In this document: positions 1 through 9,113 of the stretch, one piece after another | How the letters are laid out: every line of letters begins with the position of its first letter | How positions within the stretch are numbered: the stretch's first letter is position 1 | Assembly (NCBI RefSeq): GCF_014656475.1 | Contig: NZ_BNCM01000002.1 | Span: 310,001-374,000 of the forward strand | Source: Sinomonas cellulolyticus | GTDB taxonomy: Bacteria; Actinomycetota; Actinomycetes; Actinomycetales; Micrococcaceae | DNA: 64,000 nucleotides | Reading direction: 5' to 3' | Position numbers and translations under genes: made by a program | The notes under the pieces: model-generated | What the model saw: the letters and a program-made list of their open reading frames with translations, nothing else | Told to the model about the DNA's origin: nothing | Database searches by the model: none

Positions 1-178
1 CGACGACGACGCCGAGGGCGACTCCCGCTGTGCGCAGCGGGCGATGGCGCCCGAGGAGGCGGCGTCGGGCGGAGGCGGGAGGCTTCTGCACAGTGCTCGC
101 GCCGGACAGGATGCCGTCGAGGCCCTCCTCCACGGGAGTCCCAGCGGCAGCTGGCCTGTCATGCGGCCCGACGATCAC
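1..178 (-). CDS. 5' part of an unidentified minus-strand gene, cut by the window edge
   Basis: The minus strand stays open from about position 202 to the window edge, with strong G/C at third codon positions. I prefer the GTG at 178 because AGGAG at 189-193 lies ten bases before it. An ATG at 202 in the same frame is the alternative. The visible product begins MIVGPHDRPAAAG and contains a basic stretch (RRRLLGRHRPLRTAG) followed by the start of a hydrophobic run (VALGVVV) at the edge. This suggests a cytoplasmic tail leading into a membrane segment. I do not recognise the family. The gene lies downstream of the mod operon on the same strand. Confidence 0.45.
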   Translation of the reverse strand, partial: MIVGPHDRPAAAGTPVEEGLDGILSGASTVQKPPASARRRLLGRHRPLRTAGVALGVVV

Positions 179-290
179 CCTGTCAACGCTCCTGTGGTTC
201 ATGTACCGCGGCACACATGACCGCGGTCCGGCCACACGTAACGAGAGCACTACCCCGATTCTGCCCGCGTGAAACCGGACGTGGCTGGCG

Positions 291-1427
291 TCACGCCGTG
301 TAGACGCTTACCGCGGCGGCCTTGGCCACGAGCACGACGGCGCGCCCGGGCACGAGATCGAGCTCGGCGGCGGCCGCCGGGGTGAGGTCCGCGACGAGGA
401 GGTGGCCGCTGGCGTCGCAGTGGAGGCGCACTTGGGCGCCCCTCGGCTCGAGCTCGCGCACGACGGCGCGCCACGCGTTCCGCGGGGAGCCGTGCGGGAC
501 GTCGGCGGCGGGGAACACGGACAGGTCGGCGGGCCGGAACACGGCGATGCCGTCCTCCCCAGCAGCCGGGACCGCGACAGGGGGAACCCGGTCCGCTCGG
601 ACCTCGTCCACGGGAACCGCACCGGCCTCGGGAAGTGTCCCCGAGACCTCGCCGAGGCCGTCGACGGCGAGGCGCCCCGGCGCCGTCGTGCGTCCGCGCA
701 GGAAGTTGAGCCCGGCCAACCCGGCTGCGAAGCGGCTGCGCGGCCGCTCGAGCAGCTGCACCGTGGGGCCAGCCTCGGCGACCCGGCCGCCCTCGAGGAC
801 CACGACGCGGTCGGCGAGCAGGTGCGCATCGAGGGGCTCGTGCGTGACGACCATGGCCGTCCGGCCTTCGAGGACGCGCCGCAGCAGGCGGCGGAGTGCC
901 GGGGCCGCGGCGACGTCGAGCGCGGCGAACGGCTCGTCCAGCAGCAGAACCTGCGGCTCGGCCGCGAGCGCCCGGGCGATCGCCACACGCTGCGCCTGGC
1001 CGCCCGAGAGCTGGGCGGGGCGGCGTCCGGCGAGCTCGTCGGCGCCGACCTCGGCCAGCCACCGCTCCGCCGCGGTTCGCGCTGCCGCCCGGGAGGCACC
1101 CGCCGCTCGGGGCGCGAAGGCCACATTCTCGAGGACGGACAGGTGCGGGAACAGGAGCGGCTCCTGCGCGAGCAGCGCGACGCCTCGCCGGTGGGGCGGG
1201 ACCCATGTGCCACGCGAGTCCGCGAGGACGCGCGCCCCGAGCGTGACCCTTCCGGAGTCTGGCCGCAGGAGGCCGGCGCACAGCCCGAACAGCGTGGACT
1301 TGCCAGCGCCGTTGGGTCCCATGACGGCGACCGTCTCGCCCTCCGCAACCTCGAGGGCGAGGCGGACGCGGCGGGCGGCCACGCCGGCGTCCAGCGCCAG
1401 GGCCGCCCCGCGGGTTCCGTCAGGCAC
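291..1427 (-). CDS. modC: Molybdate ABC transporter ATP-binding protein ModC
   Basis: This is the ATPase that energises molybdate import through ModB. From the chosen start the product is 378 residues, close to usual ModC length. The Walker A motif GPNGAGKST is at residues 37-45, the Q-loop glutamine near 89, the signature LSGGQ at 140-144 and the Walker B motif LLLDEP at 161-166. The last ~80 residues look like the TOBE oxyanion-sensing domain seen in ModC. The start is uncertain. A GTG at 1427 overlaps the modB stop, and another in-frame GTG lies at 1436. Further upstream the frame is only a shadow of modB. It is the last gene of the mod operon. Confidence 0.88.
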   Translation of the reverse strand: MPDGTRGAALALDAGVAARRVRLALEVAEGETVAVMGPNGAGKSTLFGLCAGLLRPDSGRVTLGARVLADSRGTWVPPHRRGVALLAQEPLLFPHLSVLENVAFAPRAAGASRAAARTAAERWLAEVGADELAGRRPAQLSGGQAQRVAIARALAAEPQVLLLDEPFAALDVAAAPALRRLLRRVLEGRTAMVVTHEPLDAHLLADRVVVLEGGRVAEAGPTVQLLERPRSRFAAGLAGLNFLRGRTTAPGRLAVDGLGEVSGTLPEAGAVPVDEVRADRVPPVAVPAAGEDGIAVFRPADLSVFPAADVPHGSPRNAWRAVVRELEPRGAQVRLHCDASGHLLVADLTPAAAAELDLVPGRAVVLVAKAAAVSVYTA

Positions 1428-2325
1428 CGGACCCACCGATGACGCGCCGCCCGTAGGCGAGCCCGACGACGGCCGCCGCGACAGCGACGAGGACCAGCGC
1501 CAGGGCCACGGCGGCGTCGGGGTCGGTCTCCCGCTGGAGGTACACCTCGAGGGGAAGGGTGCGCGTGACGCCCTGGAGGCTGCCGGCAAAGGTAAGCGTC
1601 GCGCCGAACTCGCCGAGCGAGCGGGCGAACGAGAGCACGAGGCCCGACGCGAGGCCGGGCAGCACGAGTGGAAGGGTCACCCGGCGGAACGCGTGGCTCG
1701 GGGACGCCCCCAGAGTCGCGGCGACGGCTTCGTAGCGTCCGCCTCCCGTGCGCAGCGCTCCCTCGAGCGAGACCACGAGGAACGGCAGTGACACGAAGGC
1801 CTGCGCCAGGACCACGGCGGTGGTGGTGAACGCGATCTGGATCCCGGCGAGGTCCAGCCAGCGCCCCACAAGCCCGAGCCGTCCGAACGTGTACAGCAGC
1901 GCGAGGCCGCCCACCACCGGCGGCAGTACGAGCGGCAGCAGCACGAGCGCGCGCAGCCAGCGGAGGCCGGGGACGTTCCCGCGGGCGAGGGCCATTGCCA
2001 TGGGGACGCCGAGGAGGAGCACGACGGCGGTGCTCGCCGCCGCGGTCATCAGGCTCAGCCGGAGGGCGGCGAGGGACGAGGGGGAGGTGATCAGCGCGGG
2101 GAAGTGCGCCCAGTCGACCCTGACGAGGATGCCGACCAGAGGGACCGCGACGAACAGGCCCCCCACCCCCGCAGGCGCCCAGATCCAGGCGGGAAGGCCG
2201 GTGAACCCTCGGGATCTGACCTTCAGGAGGCGACCCCCAGACGTTGAGGGGTCACTTCCCCCCGACGTTGAGGAGTCATGTCCCTGCGCGGGCGCAGCGG
2301 GGTCACGGGGCGCCGAAGCCGGCAT
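1420..2325 (-). CDS. modB: Molybdate ABC transporter permease ModB
   Basis: This is the membrane channel of the molybdate importer. It has several hydrophobic segments and the binding-protein-dependent permease loop [21 protein letters not shown], which contacts the ATPase. The ATG at 2325 has GGAAGG nine bases upstream and overlaps the end of modA by 23 bases, giving 301 residues. This start makes an unusual 35-residue N-terminal tail containing a duplicated SSTSGG/PSTSGG stretch encoded by a 24-bp tandem repeat. A shorter protein starting after the repeat is possible, so the N-terminus is less certain than the identity. It overlaps modC by a few bases. Confidence 0.88.
   Translation of the reverse strand: MPASAPRDPAAPAQGHDSSTSGGSDPSTSGGRLLKVRSRGFTGLPAWIWAPAGVGGLFVAVPLVGILVRVDWAHFPALITSPSSLAALRLSLMTAAASTAVVLLLGVPMAMALARGNVPGLRWLRALVLLPLVLPPVVGGLALLYTFGRLGLVGRWLDLAGIQIAFTTTAVVLAQAFVSLPFLVVSLEGALRTGGGRYEAVAATLGASPSHAFRRVTLPLVLPGLASGLVLSFARSLGEFGATLTFAGSLQGVTRTLPLEVYLQRETDPDAAVALALVLVAVAAAVVGLAYGRRVIGGSGA
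2234..2278. repeat. 24-bp-period tandem repeat at the modA-modB junction
   Basis: Two copies of a 21-base unit containing GACGTTGAGG(G/A)GTCA and preceded by five Cs lie at 2234-2254 and 2258-2278, with 19 of 21 bases matching. The period is 24, a multiple of three, so the frame of the assigned modB tail is kept. It could be a binding site, an intergenic repeat family, or a simple duplication. Confidence 0.8.
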
Positions 2326-3097
2326 CGGCCAGGACCTTCCGGCCAGCAGCACTATTGACGAACTCGACGAACGCGCGGGCAGTCTCCTTGTCCTTCGAGT
2401 CGCGCATCACCGCGATCGGATACCGGTTCACGGCAGCCGACGACTCCGGGAACGGCACCGAGTCCGCCTTCCCGCCGGCACCCTTGACGTCCGTGACGTA
2501 CACGAGGCCGGCGTCAGCCTCACCGGAGATCACCTTGCCGAGCACGTCGGTCACGTTGGACTCCTCGGAGACCGGCTTCAGGGCCACGCCGGCGCCGTTG
2601 TCCGCCGCCTTCGCGGCGGCATGCGCGGCCGACCCGCACGGAACCTGTGCCGCACATTCCACGAGCTTCAGTCCGGGCCTCGTCAGGTCCGCGAGGCCGG
2701 TGATCCCGGACGGGTTCCCTGGCCGCACGGCGATCGTGAGGACGTTGGTCGCGAAGTCCTTAGCCGCGCCGTCGGCGAGGCCGGGGCCGGTGACCTTGTC
2801 CATGTTCTTGGTGTCCGCGGAGGCGAACACGTCCGCCGGGGCGCCGTTGTCGACCTGCGCCGCGAGATCCGAGGACCCGCCGAAGCTGAACGCCACGGCA
2901 GTCCCGGGATGCGCCGCCTTGAACTGCTGCCCGAGCTCGGTGAAGGTCTGCTTGAGGGACGCGGCGGCGAAGACGGTGATGGCGTGCTGTCCGGACGCGG
3001 ACGACGCCGAGCCGGCAGCCCCCGTCGTCGTCGCGCCGCACGCGCTGAGCAGGACGGCCACGAGGATCCCGACGACGGCCGCAGCCACCCGCCTCAC
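2303..3097 (-). CDS. modA: Molybdate-binding lipoprotein ModA
   Basis: This is the extracellular molybdate-binding subunit of the importer, 264 residues. It begins with a lipoprotein signal: VRRV, a hydrophobic stretch, then the lipobox LSAC with Cys20 as the predicted lipid anchor. Next comes a short Ala/Ser/Gly linker and the ModA fold opening [17 protein letters not shown], where the serines typically bind oxyanion. The start is GTG at 3097. It overlaps the stop of the upstream regulator gene as GTGA, so translation is probably coupled. Reading frames further upstream are shadow sequence. Confidence 0.9.
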   Translation of the reverse strand: MRRVAAAVVGILVAVLLSACGATTTGAAGSASSASGQHAITVFAAASLKQTFTELGQQFKAAHPGTAVAFSFGGSSDLAAQVDNGAPADVFASADTKNMDKVTGPGLADGAAKDFATNVLTIAVRPGNPSGITGLADLTRPGLKLVECAAQVPCGSAAHAAAKAADNGAGVALKPVSEESNVTDVLGKVISGEADAGLVYVTDVKGAGGKADSVPFPESSAAVNRYPIAVMRDSKDKETARAFVEFVNSAAGRKVLADAGFGAP

Positions 3098-3501
3098 AGG
3101 GCACGCCCCGACGGCGTCTCGACGATCACGGTGGTCGCCTTGACCACGGCGGTCGCCACGGAGCCGGGCTCGAGGCCCAACTCCCGCACCGCCTCGGAAC
3201 TCATCAGCGAGACGACGCGATGGGGGCCGCACTGCAGCTCCACCTGGGCCATGACCTTGTCCACCGTCACGGCCGTGACGAGTCCCACGAACTGGTTCCT
3301 CGCGGACCGGCCCACCCCCGACGGGTCGGGCGGGGCGGCGGCCGTGGCCCGCGCGTGCGCGGCGAGTTCGGCGCCGTCCACGACCGCCCGGCCGGATTCG
3401 TCCTTGCGTGCCGTGAGCGCGCCCGAATCGACCCAGCGGCGCACTGTGTCGTCGGAGACACCGGTCAGGCCGGCTGCGTCGGCGATGCGGAGGAGTCCCA
3501 T
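3094..3501 (-). CDS. HTH plus Mop/TOBE molybdate-responsive regulator
   Basis: The product has 135 residues. Residues 1-35 form a MerR/excisionase-like helix-turn-helix (LLRIADAAGLTGVSDDTVRRW), and residues ~68-133 form a Mop/TOBE domain of the molybdate or molybdopterin-binding type. It probably senses molybdate and controls the mod genes that follow it. It is the first gene of the operon (this gene, modA, modB, modC). The next gene starts within its stop codon. A 13-bp direct repeat upstream (3516-3559) is its likely target. Architecture and location are seen in the sequence; the regulatory role is inferred. Confidence 0.85.
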   Translation of the reverse strand: MGLLRIADAAGLTGVSDDTVRRWVDSGALTARKDESGRAVVDGAELAAHARATAAAPPDPSGVGRSARNQFVGLVTAVTVDKVMAQVELQCGPHRVVSLMSSEAVRELGLEPGSVATAVVKATTVIVETPSGRAL

Positions 3502-3515
3502 CCCGCCACTCTACT

Positions 3516-3559
3516 TCCGCAGATGCGTCTCAATCCATGAAAAACGTCCGCAGATGCGT
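3516..3559. promoter_or_regulatory. Candidate operator: 13-bp direct repeat upstream of the mod regulator operon
   Basis: TCCGCAGATGCGT occurs perfectly at 3516-3528 and 3547-3559. The start-to-start distance is 31 bp, about three helical turns. The repeats lie 15-58 bp upstream of the mod regulator start, in a relatively AT-rich stretch, and also upstream of the divergent HAD gene. This geometry fits cooperative binding by a small HTH protein. Confidence 0.5.
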
Positions 3560-3652
3560 ATTCGCCTCCCGCGACGCGCGGCGAGATGGAAGACTGGGGG
3601 AGCGTCCGCCGTCGTGCGCGCCACCTGTACCCCACACAGCGAGGAGCGACCC

Positions 3653-4474
3653 GTGAGCGAACCCGAGCCGAACAATCCCGCAGGACCCGTCGTGTACCGC
3701 AGCGGCCAGGAGATCGAGTGCTGGCTGACCGACATGGACGGCGTACTGGTGCACGAGAACCACGCGATCCCCGGCGCCCCGGAGCTCATCCAGCGCTGGG
3801 TCGACACGTCCCGCCGCTTCCTCGTATTGACGAACAACTCGATCTACACTCCCCGCGACCTCGCCGCCCGGCTCCAGACGTCCGGCCTCAGCGTCCCGGA
3901 GGAGAACATCTGGACCTCCGCGCTCGCCACCGCGGGGTTCCTCAAGGACCAGATGCCGAGGGCGCGCGCGTACGTCATCGGCGAAGCGGGGCTCACGACG
4001 GCGCTCCACGAGTCCGGGATGATCCTCACCGATCAGGATCCCGACTACGTGGTCCTCGGCGAGACCCGCACCTACTCCTTCGAGGCCATCACGACCGCGA
4101 TCCGGCTCATCCTGGATGGCGCGCGGTTCATCGCGACCAACCCCGATGCCACGGGCCCCTCACGCGACGGCGTGCTGCCTGCCACCGGGGCGATCGCCGC
4201 ACTCATCACCAAGGCCACCGGCCGGGAGCCGTACACGATCGGCAAGCCGAACCCCATGATGTTCCGCTCGGCCATGAACCAGATCGACGCCCACTCAGAG
4301 ACCACGGCGATGATCGGGGACCGGATGGACACCGACATCATCGCCGGGATGGAGGCCGGCCTCCACACCGTCCTCGTGCTCTCCGGCATCACCCAGCGCG
4401 AGGACATCTCGGCTTTCCCCTTCCGGCCCAACCAAGTGCTGCCGTCCGTGAGGGAGCTGCTGCAGCAGCTCTGA
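3653..4474 (+). CDS. HAD-IIA family sugar phosphatase (NagD-like)
   Basis: A cytoplasmic HAD-superfamily phosphatase of 273 residues. Motif I DMDG (residues 27-30) supplies the nucleophilic aspartate. Motif II is in VLTNNS, the conserved lysine in GKPNP, and motif IV in MIGDRMDTD. The cap between motifs II and III is the C2 type of the NagD/4-nitrophenylphosphatase group. The start is GTG at 3653, with GAGGAG about seven bases before it; the longer upstream open frame has no such support. Substrates of this group include nucleotide and sugar phosphates, and the sequence does not settle which is used here. Confidence 0.9.
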   Translation: MSEPEPNNPAGPVVYRSGQEIECWLTDMDGVLVHENHAIPGAPELIQRWVDTSRRFLVLTNNSIYTPRDLAARLQTSGLSVPEENIWTSALATAGFLKDQMPRARAYVIGEAGLTTALHESGMILTDQDPDYVVLGETRTYSFEAITTAIRLILDGARFIATNPDATGPSRDGVLPATGAIAALITKATGREPYTIGKPNPMMFRSAMNQIDAHSETTAMIGDRMDTDIIAGMEAGLHTVLVLSGITQREDISAFPFRPNQVLPSVRELLQQL

Positions 4475-4555
4475 GTCTCCTGGGTCGCCACGGGCTGTCT
4501 GCAACGAGACACCGCCTCTCGAAATACTGAGAGTTCGCGTCAGTCAGTACGCACG

Positions 4556-4597
4556 ACGCCGGCCGGTCGCCTCCCGCGGGAGAGGACCGGCCGGCGT
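4556..4597. terminator. Bidirectional hairpin between convergent genes
   Basis: ACGCCGGCCGGTC at 4556-4568 pairs perfectly with 4585-4597, and the loop contains a second small palindrome (CTCCCGCGGGAG). It lies between the convergent HAD and hydrolase genes and could terminate both. Confidence 0.75.
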
Positions 4598-4601
4598 CGA
4601 G

Positions 4602-5618
4602 CTACCCTGCTCCTCCCCCGGCCGCGCCGAGCCGACGCGGCAGGGGCAGCAGTTGCGGCAGGAGCTGGTTGAGCAGCCGGTTGTACACGATCCCGCTCCA
4701 CTGGGGACTGGCGTGGGCGGGGAAGGCGCCGATGGTCTGGAGGTCGGAGCTGGCCATGTTCGCGGCGAAGAGCCGGTCCCAACGGTTCCGGGCGGAGGCG
4801 TAGTCGACCGTCTGGTCGCCCGGGTTTCCGAAGAAGGCCATCTGGGCGGTGCCGAGGGCGCCGGTGAACCGTGTTGCGTTCCAGTCGTAGATGTACTGCG
4901 ACTCGGTCTGGATCAGCACGGTCGACGGCGCGAGGGGCGAGAGCTGCTCGAGCGTCTGGTCCACGATCTCGGACCAGGTCCGCTCGTTCTTGTGGACCAC
5001 CCGCTCGCCGAACTCGTACCCGCCGCGGACAACCGACGGGATCTTCAGCCCCAGATCGGACAGCACGACGACGGAATCGAACCAGCCCTGGTCGAGGACG
5101 TCGTACTTCGAGGCCGGCGTGGAGTCGAGCAGGATCACCTCCACCTGCATCCCGTCCTCGGCGAGGAGGCGGGACGCCACCTCCACTGCGACCATCCCGC
5201 CGAACGAGTGCCCGTAGAAGTAGAGGGTCCGCAGCCGCCGCTGCCTGACGTACACGCGGAGGGCATCGAGGATCTCGTCGACGCTCAGGCCCAGATTGGA
5301 GTAGCCAATGGCCGCGAGCTGGCCCCGCTCCGCGAGCGAGGACCGCAGCGACGCCAGGATGATCCGTGCCTCCTCCCAGCTCGTCTTGTAGCCGGGGAAC
5401 AGGATCCAGGACGCATCGGGGAAGCGCTGCCGCGCGGCGTCGTCCGCCACCTCCAGCACCACGGTCTGCCGGCGCTGGCGCTGGACCTCCCCGGTGACGA
5501 AGGCGTCCGCCGCGAGCAGCGCGGAGGCCACCGCGCCCCCGAGGAACGCGCGGCGGGAGAATCTCCGCAGGCGCCGCGCGGACTGCAGCGCGGCGGTGTC
5601 CACGGCCGGCTTCGGCAT
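4602..5618 (-). CDS. Tat-exported alpha/beta hydrolase (lipase/thioesterase-like)
   Basis: The product has 338 residues. The N-terminus RRFSRRAFLGG followed by an alanine-rich hydrophobic stretch looks like a twin-arginine (Tat) signal, so the enzyme probably acts outside the membrane. The nucleophile elbow GHSFGG near residue 135, followed by VILLDSTPAS, marks an alpha/beta hydrolase. The late histidine is probably in FPAHASPQWSG. The Ser-His pattern fits an esterase, lipase or thioesterase; the substrate is unknown. It lies just downstream of pyrE on the same strand, with a 22-bp gap. Confidence 0.75.
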   Translation of the reverse strand: MPKPAVDTAALQSARRLRRFSRRAFLGGAVASALLAADAFVTGEVQRQRRQTVVLEVADDAARQRFPDASWILFPGYKTSWEEARIILASLRSSLAERGQLAAIGYSNLGLSVDEILDALRVYVRQRRLRTLYFYGHSFGGMVAVEVASRLLAEDGMQVEVILLDSTPASKYDVLDQGWFDSVVVLSDLGLKIPSVVRGGYEFGERVVHKNERTWSEIVDQTLEQLSPLAPSTVLIQTESQYIYDWNATRFTGALGTAQMAFFGNPGDQTVDYASARNRWDRLFAANMASSDLQTIGAFPAHASPQWSGIVYNRLLNQLLPQLLPLPRRLGAAGGGAG

Positions 5619-5640
5619 GTCTACGCCCCGGCAGCGCCGG

Positions 5641-6219
5641 TCAGTCGAGGCCGAGCTCGTCCTTGCCGAAGGCGTAGAGGTACGGCACGCCGGCCTCGGC
5701 CTCGATGCGCTCCTTCGCGCCGGTGGCGCGGTCCACGATGACGGCGACGGCGGTCACCTCGCCGCCGGCGTTGCGCACGCCCTCGACAGCGGCGAGCGCC
5801 GAACCGCCGGTCGTGGAGGTGTCCTCGAGCACCACGGCCTTGCGGCCCTCGACGCCCGGGCCCTCGACCTGGCGGCCCATACCGTAGGACTTCTGAGCCT
5901 TGCGCACCACGAACGCGTCGACGGCTCGGCCGGCCTCGCGCGCCGCGTGCATGAGGGCGGTCCCGACAGGGTCCGCACCCATGGTCAGGCCGCCGGCCGT
6001 CTCCATCTGGACACCGGCCGAGTCGATGAGGTCCAGCATGACCTGCCCCACCAGCTGGCTCGCCTCGTGGTGGAGCGTGATGCGGCGCAGGTCCACGTAG
6101 TAGTCGGCCTCCTTGCCGCTGGAGAGGACCACCTTGCCGCGGACCACGGCGAGCTCCTTGATGAGCTCAAGCAGGCGGGCGCGGGCAGCGGTGACGTCCA
6201 GGGCGGCGGCAGCAGTCAT
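5641..6219 (-). CDS. pyrE: Orotate phosphoribosyltransferase
   Basis: This enzyme makes orotidine 5'-phosphate from orotate and PRPP in de novo pyrimidine synthesis. It is 192 residues, normal for the family. The PRPP-binding loop is VVLEDTSTTGGSA, and the catalytic loop region VVRKAQKSYGMGRQVEG is present. The start is ATG at 6219. The same frame stays open a long way upstream, antisense to the Stealth gene, but that extension is not coding. It is divergent from the Stealth gene. Confidence 0.95.
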   Translation of the reverse strand: MTAAAALDVTAARARLLELIKELAVVRGKVVLSSGKEADYYVDLRRITLHHEASQLVGQVMLDLIDSAGVQMETAGGLTMGADPVGTALMHAAREAGRAVDAFVVRKAQKSYGMGRQVEGPGVEGRKAVVLEDTSTTGGSALAAVEGVRNAGGEVTAVAVIVDRATGAKERIEAEAGVPYLYAFGKDELGLD

Positions 6220-6339
6220 GGCTCCGATTCTACTGGCGCCCTGGCGCGCCCGGCTCCGCCCGGAGAGCCGGGCGGCGGCGCGTACGCCTATCATGTGCCG
6301 TGAGCTCCCGGATTTCCCCCACCCCTGCGAAGGAGGCCA

Positions 6340-7944
6340 GTGAACGCGTCTGTGACCCCTGATGAGGTCTACCATGCCACCCCGGGCGCCGAGGAGCCGC
6401 TGCCTCCTCCCCTTGAGATCGCCTCCGCGGCGGCGGGGCGGAGGCTTTCGGACCGGGACGACGTGATCCGGCGCAAGAAGCGCGGCTACGCCGTCGTCAA
6501 CAGGACACAGACTCCGCACGAGGCCATGGTCGAGGACCTCCTCTTCGTCCGGGACGTCCTCGAGGGTGCGAAGATCCCCTACCTGCTGGTCCGCGGCAAC
6601 GACGCAAGGCCCGTGATTGCGGTGGACTGGACGCACCGCAAGGAACTCCGCCGGGCACTCGTCGAGGCGTGCCGGGACGAGCCCTTCTACTCGCTGACTG
6701 TCGATGCCCGCAAGGACCGCGCGCTGCTCGTCGCCGACGGCCGCCTCGCCGAGTCGGGTCAGGCGCGCATGTTCCGCCTCTACCGGCCCCGGCTCGAGCC
6801 CGACGGCGGCCTGCGCTACGGCCAGGAGACCGGCGTCCAGGTGGAGCTGTGGAAGTGGGAGGGAGACCTGCTCCAGCTGCCCATCGAGAACTCCCTCACC
6901 CGGCGCACCCTTCCGCGGAACGAGGCGGTCCGCGGCACGGTGGAGCGCTTCGGGCGGACCTGGCCCACCATCGAGAACATGTTCGCGGACCACGCCACGG
7001 ACATCGACTTCACCATCGACATCGTCTTCTCCTGGGTAGACGGCTCCGACCCGGACTTCCGGCGCTACCGCAACTCCTTCCTGCCCGGCGTGGTCCTCGG
7101 CGAAGGCGACGCCGCCGAGGCGCGGGTCCGGCAGATCAACGAGCTCAAGTACGCCCTTCGCAGCGTGCACATGTTCGCCCCGTGGATCGGACAGATCTTC
7201 ATCTGCACGGATTCGAAGGTGCCGGAGTGGCTCGACGAGACCCACGACCGGATCACCATCGTCCGGGCGGAGGAACACTTCAAGGACCCGTCCGTGCTGC
7301 CGGTCTTCAACTCCCAGGCCATCGAGTCCCAGCTCCAGCACATCAAGGGCCTCTCGGAGTACTTCCTCTACTCGAACGACGACATGTTCTTCGGCCGGCC
7401 CCTCGGCCCGGACATGTTCTTCTCCCCCGGCGGTATCACGAAGTTCATCGAAGCCTCCACGCGGATCGGGCTCGGTGACAACCACCTGGACCGCTCAGGC
7501 CACGAGAACGCCGCACGCGTGAACCGGCGGCTCCTCCACGAACGGTTCGGCCGCATCACCACCCGCCACCTCGAGCACACCGCAGCCCCGCTGAGGAAAT
7601 CCGTGCTGCTCGAACTCGAGGCGGAGTTCCCCGAGGAGTTCGCCCGCACCGCGGCGGCCCGGTTCCGCTCGTGGGACAGCATCTCCGTCACGAACTCCTT
7701 CTACCACTACTACGCCCTGCTGACGGGGCGTGCCGTGACGCAGGTCGGGGCGAAGGTGCAGTACATCGACACCACGATCCGCTCCGGCCTGGATTCGCTG
7801 CCGAAGCTCCTCAAGAAGCGCAATCAGGACTTCTTCTGCCTCAACGACGGCTCGTTCCCCGAGGTCTCGGCCGAGGAGCGCCAGGAACGGGTGACCGACT
7901 TCCTCGAGAAGTACTTCCCGATCCCGGCGCCCTGGGAGCGCTGA
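6340..7944 (+). CDS. Stealth-family sugar-phosphate transferase
   Basis: The product has 534 residues. It carries the Stealth hallmarks: CR1 IDIVFSWVDGSDP from about residue 226, then CR2 (RQINELKYALRSVHMFAPWIG), the central YSNDDMFFGRPL motif, CR3 near HLEHTAAPLRKS and CR4 in SVTNSFYHYYALLTG. Such proteins transfer hexose-1-phosphate units to build phosphate-linked surface polysaccharides. The first ~220 residues form an extra domain common in actinobacterial members. The start is GTG at 6340 with AAGGAGG at 6329-6335. No other polysaccharide genes are next to it, so the polymer is unknown. Confidence 0.88.
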   Translation: MNASVTPDEVYHATPGAEEPLPPPLEIASAAAGRRLSDRDDVIRRKKRGYAVVNRTQTPHEAMVEDLLFVRDVLEGAKIPYLLVRGNDARPVIAVDWTHRKELRRALVEACRDEPFYSLTVDARKDRALLVADGRLAESGQARMFRLYRPRLEPDGGLRYGQETGVQVELWKWEGDLLQLPIENSLTRRTLPRNEAVRGTVERFGRTWPTIENMFADHATDIDFTIDIVFSWVDGSDPDFRRYRNSFLPGVVLGEGDAAEARVRQINELKYALRSVHMFAPWIGQIFICTDSKVPEWLDETHDRITIVRAEEHFKDPSVLPVFNSQAIESQLQHIKGLSEYFLYSNDDMFFGRPLGPDMFFSPGGITKFIEASTRIGLGDNHLDRSGHENAARVNRRLLHERFGRITTRHLEHTAAPLRKSVLLELEAEFPEEFARTAAARFRSWDSISVTNSFYHYYALLTGRAVTQVGAKVQYIDTTIRSGLDSLPKLLKKRNQDFFCLNDGSFPEVSAEERQERVTDFLEKYFPIPAPWER

Positions 7945-7986
7945 GGGCAGCTGCGGGGGCAGGCGGAGGGCCGGTCCCGACGCGGC

Positions 7987-8940
7987 TCAGGTGATGGGCA
8001 GCATGCCCGTTGTCGGGTGGGCTCGGCGGCCCCGGCCGCCGTCGTCCTCGGGGAACGTGACCCCCGCCTTCGCGAGGACCTCGGCGACCTCGGCAGCGGG
8101 GACCTCCCGGCCCACCGTGCCGCCTCCGGTCGCCGGCACCACCGAGTGGACCACGGTGTCGGCGTAGACGTGGACCAGGTTGTACGCCTGTGCGGCATCT
8201 CGGCCGCGGGTGCCGCGGAAGCCGCTCGAGGCATCCACTGCACAGGCGAGATCCTGCGTGTAGCACGTGGCCGAAGCGACCGAGACGGGAATCCCTGCGA
8301 AGGTCCCCGACGTCGAGTAGTGCAGGTGGCCCGCGAGGATGGCACGGACGTCCGTTCCCCGCACCACGTCGGCGAGGGCCGCCTGGCCGCGCAGCTCCAC
8401 GAGCACCGCGAGCTCCTGCACGCACGGCAGGGGCGGATGGTGCATGGCAAGGAGCGTCCCGTCCGGCGCCGGGAAGCTCAGTTCCTCGGCCAGCCAGTCC
8501 AGCTGCGGCTGGGAGAGCTCGCCGTGGTGGACTCCCGGAACTGTGGTGTCCAGCACGATCACGCGCAGGCCGTTGACCCAGTGCACCCGGTCGAAGGGCT
8601 CGCCCGATGCTTCCTCGCCGAGGAGATGCTCCCGCAGGGCCGGGCGCGAGTCGTGGTTGCCCATGGCCCAGATGAGCCGCGCCCCGAGCGCCTCCGCCGT
8701 GGGCTCCGCGATCGCCTTCAGCCGGGCATACGCCTCAGGCTCACCGCGGTCCGCCAGATCGCCGGTGACGACGATCGCCTCGGGCGACCCATCGGCGTCG
8801 CGCATCTGCCCGAACATCCGCCGGAGGTGCGCCTCGGGATCCAGCGCGCCGGAGAGCTGGCCGTCGCCGAGCACGTGAGTGTCGCTGACATGGAGGAGGA
8901 AGTGGCGTGGCCGGGGATGTTCGGCCTGGATCGTGCCCAT
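7987..8940 (-). CDS. cpdA: Metallophosphoesterase, CpdA-type cyclic nucleotide phosphodiesterase
   Basis: The product has 317 residues and all calcineurin-like metal-binding motifs in order: DTH near residue 20, GDLADRG, GNHD, then MHHPP and GHLHYS. This pattern is typical of class III cAMP phosphodiesterases (CpdA/Rv0805 type), which hydrolyse 3',5'-cyclic nucleotides or other phosphodiesters with a dinuclear metal centre. The specific substrate is inferred from the family. It is convergent with the Stealth gene, with a 42-bp gap and no clear terminator. Confidence 0.88.
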   Translation of the reverse strand: MGTIQAEHPRPRHFLLHVSDTHVLGDGQLSGALDPEAHLRRMFGQMRDADGSPEAIVVTGDLADRGEPEAYARLKAIAEPTAEALGARLIWAMGNHDSRPALREHLLGEEASGEPFDRVHWVNGLRVIVLDTTVPGVHHGELSQPQLDWLAEELSFPAPDGTLLAMHHPPLPCVQELAVLVELRGQAALADVVRGTDVRAILAGHLHYSTSGTFAGIPVSVASATCYTQDLACAVDASSGFRGTRGRDAAQAYNLVHVYADTVVHSVVPATGGGTVGREVPAAEVAEVLAKAGVTFPEDDGGRGRRAHPTTGMLPIT

Positions 8941-9113
8941 CGGAACCCTTCTGGTGTCACCTGATCAGTTTCCCCAGTCCACACATCAAAAACGGCGAGC
9001 GGGTGAATGTCCAGTGAACGCGCCGGAAATCGGCCGACCTGCTCCGGTCCAGCACGAGCGCTGACGCTGTCCCGCACGCTGGGGCCTCAGGCGGCGCCCG
9101 GGGCCACAGTGGC

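Noticed and set aside
30..272. 80-codon plus-strand ORF at the window start
   Set aside because: Composition is arginine/serine-rich, no ribosome site is seen, and the minus strand there has better coding signs.
1748..3652. Very long open frame leading into the HAD phosphatase gene
   Set aside because: It runs antisense through modB, modA and the mod regulator with arginine/serine-rich sequence; the HAD gene has its own GTG with GAGGAG at 3653.
6220..7485. Extension of the pyrE frame upstream
   Set aside because: It is antisense to the Stealth gene, and PyrE length is normal from the ATG at 6219.
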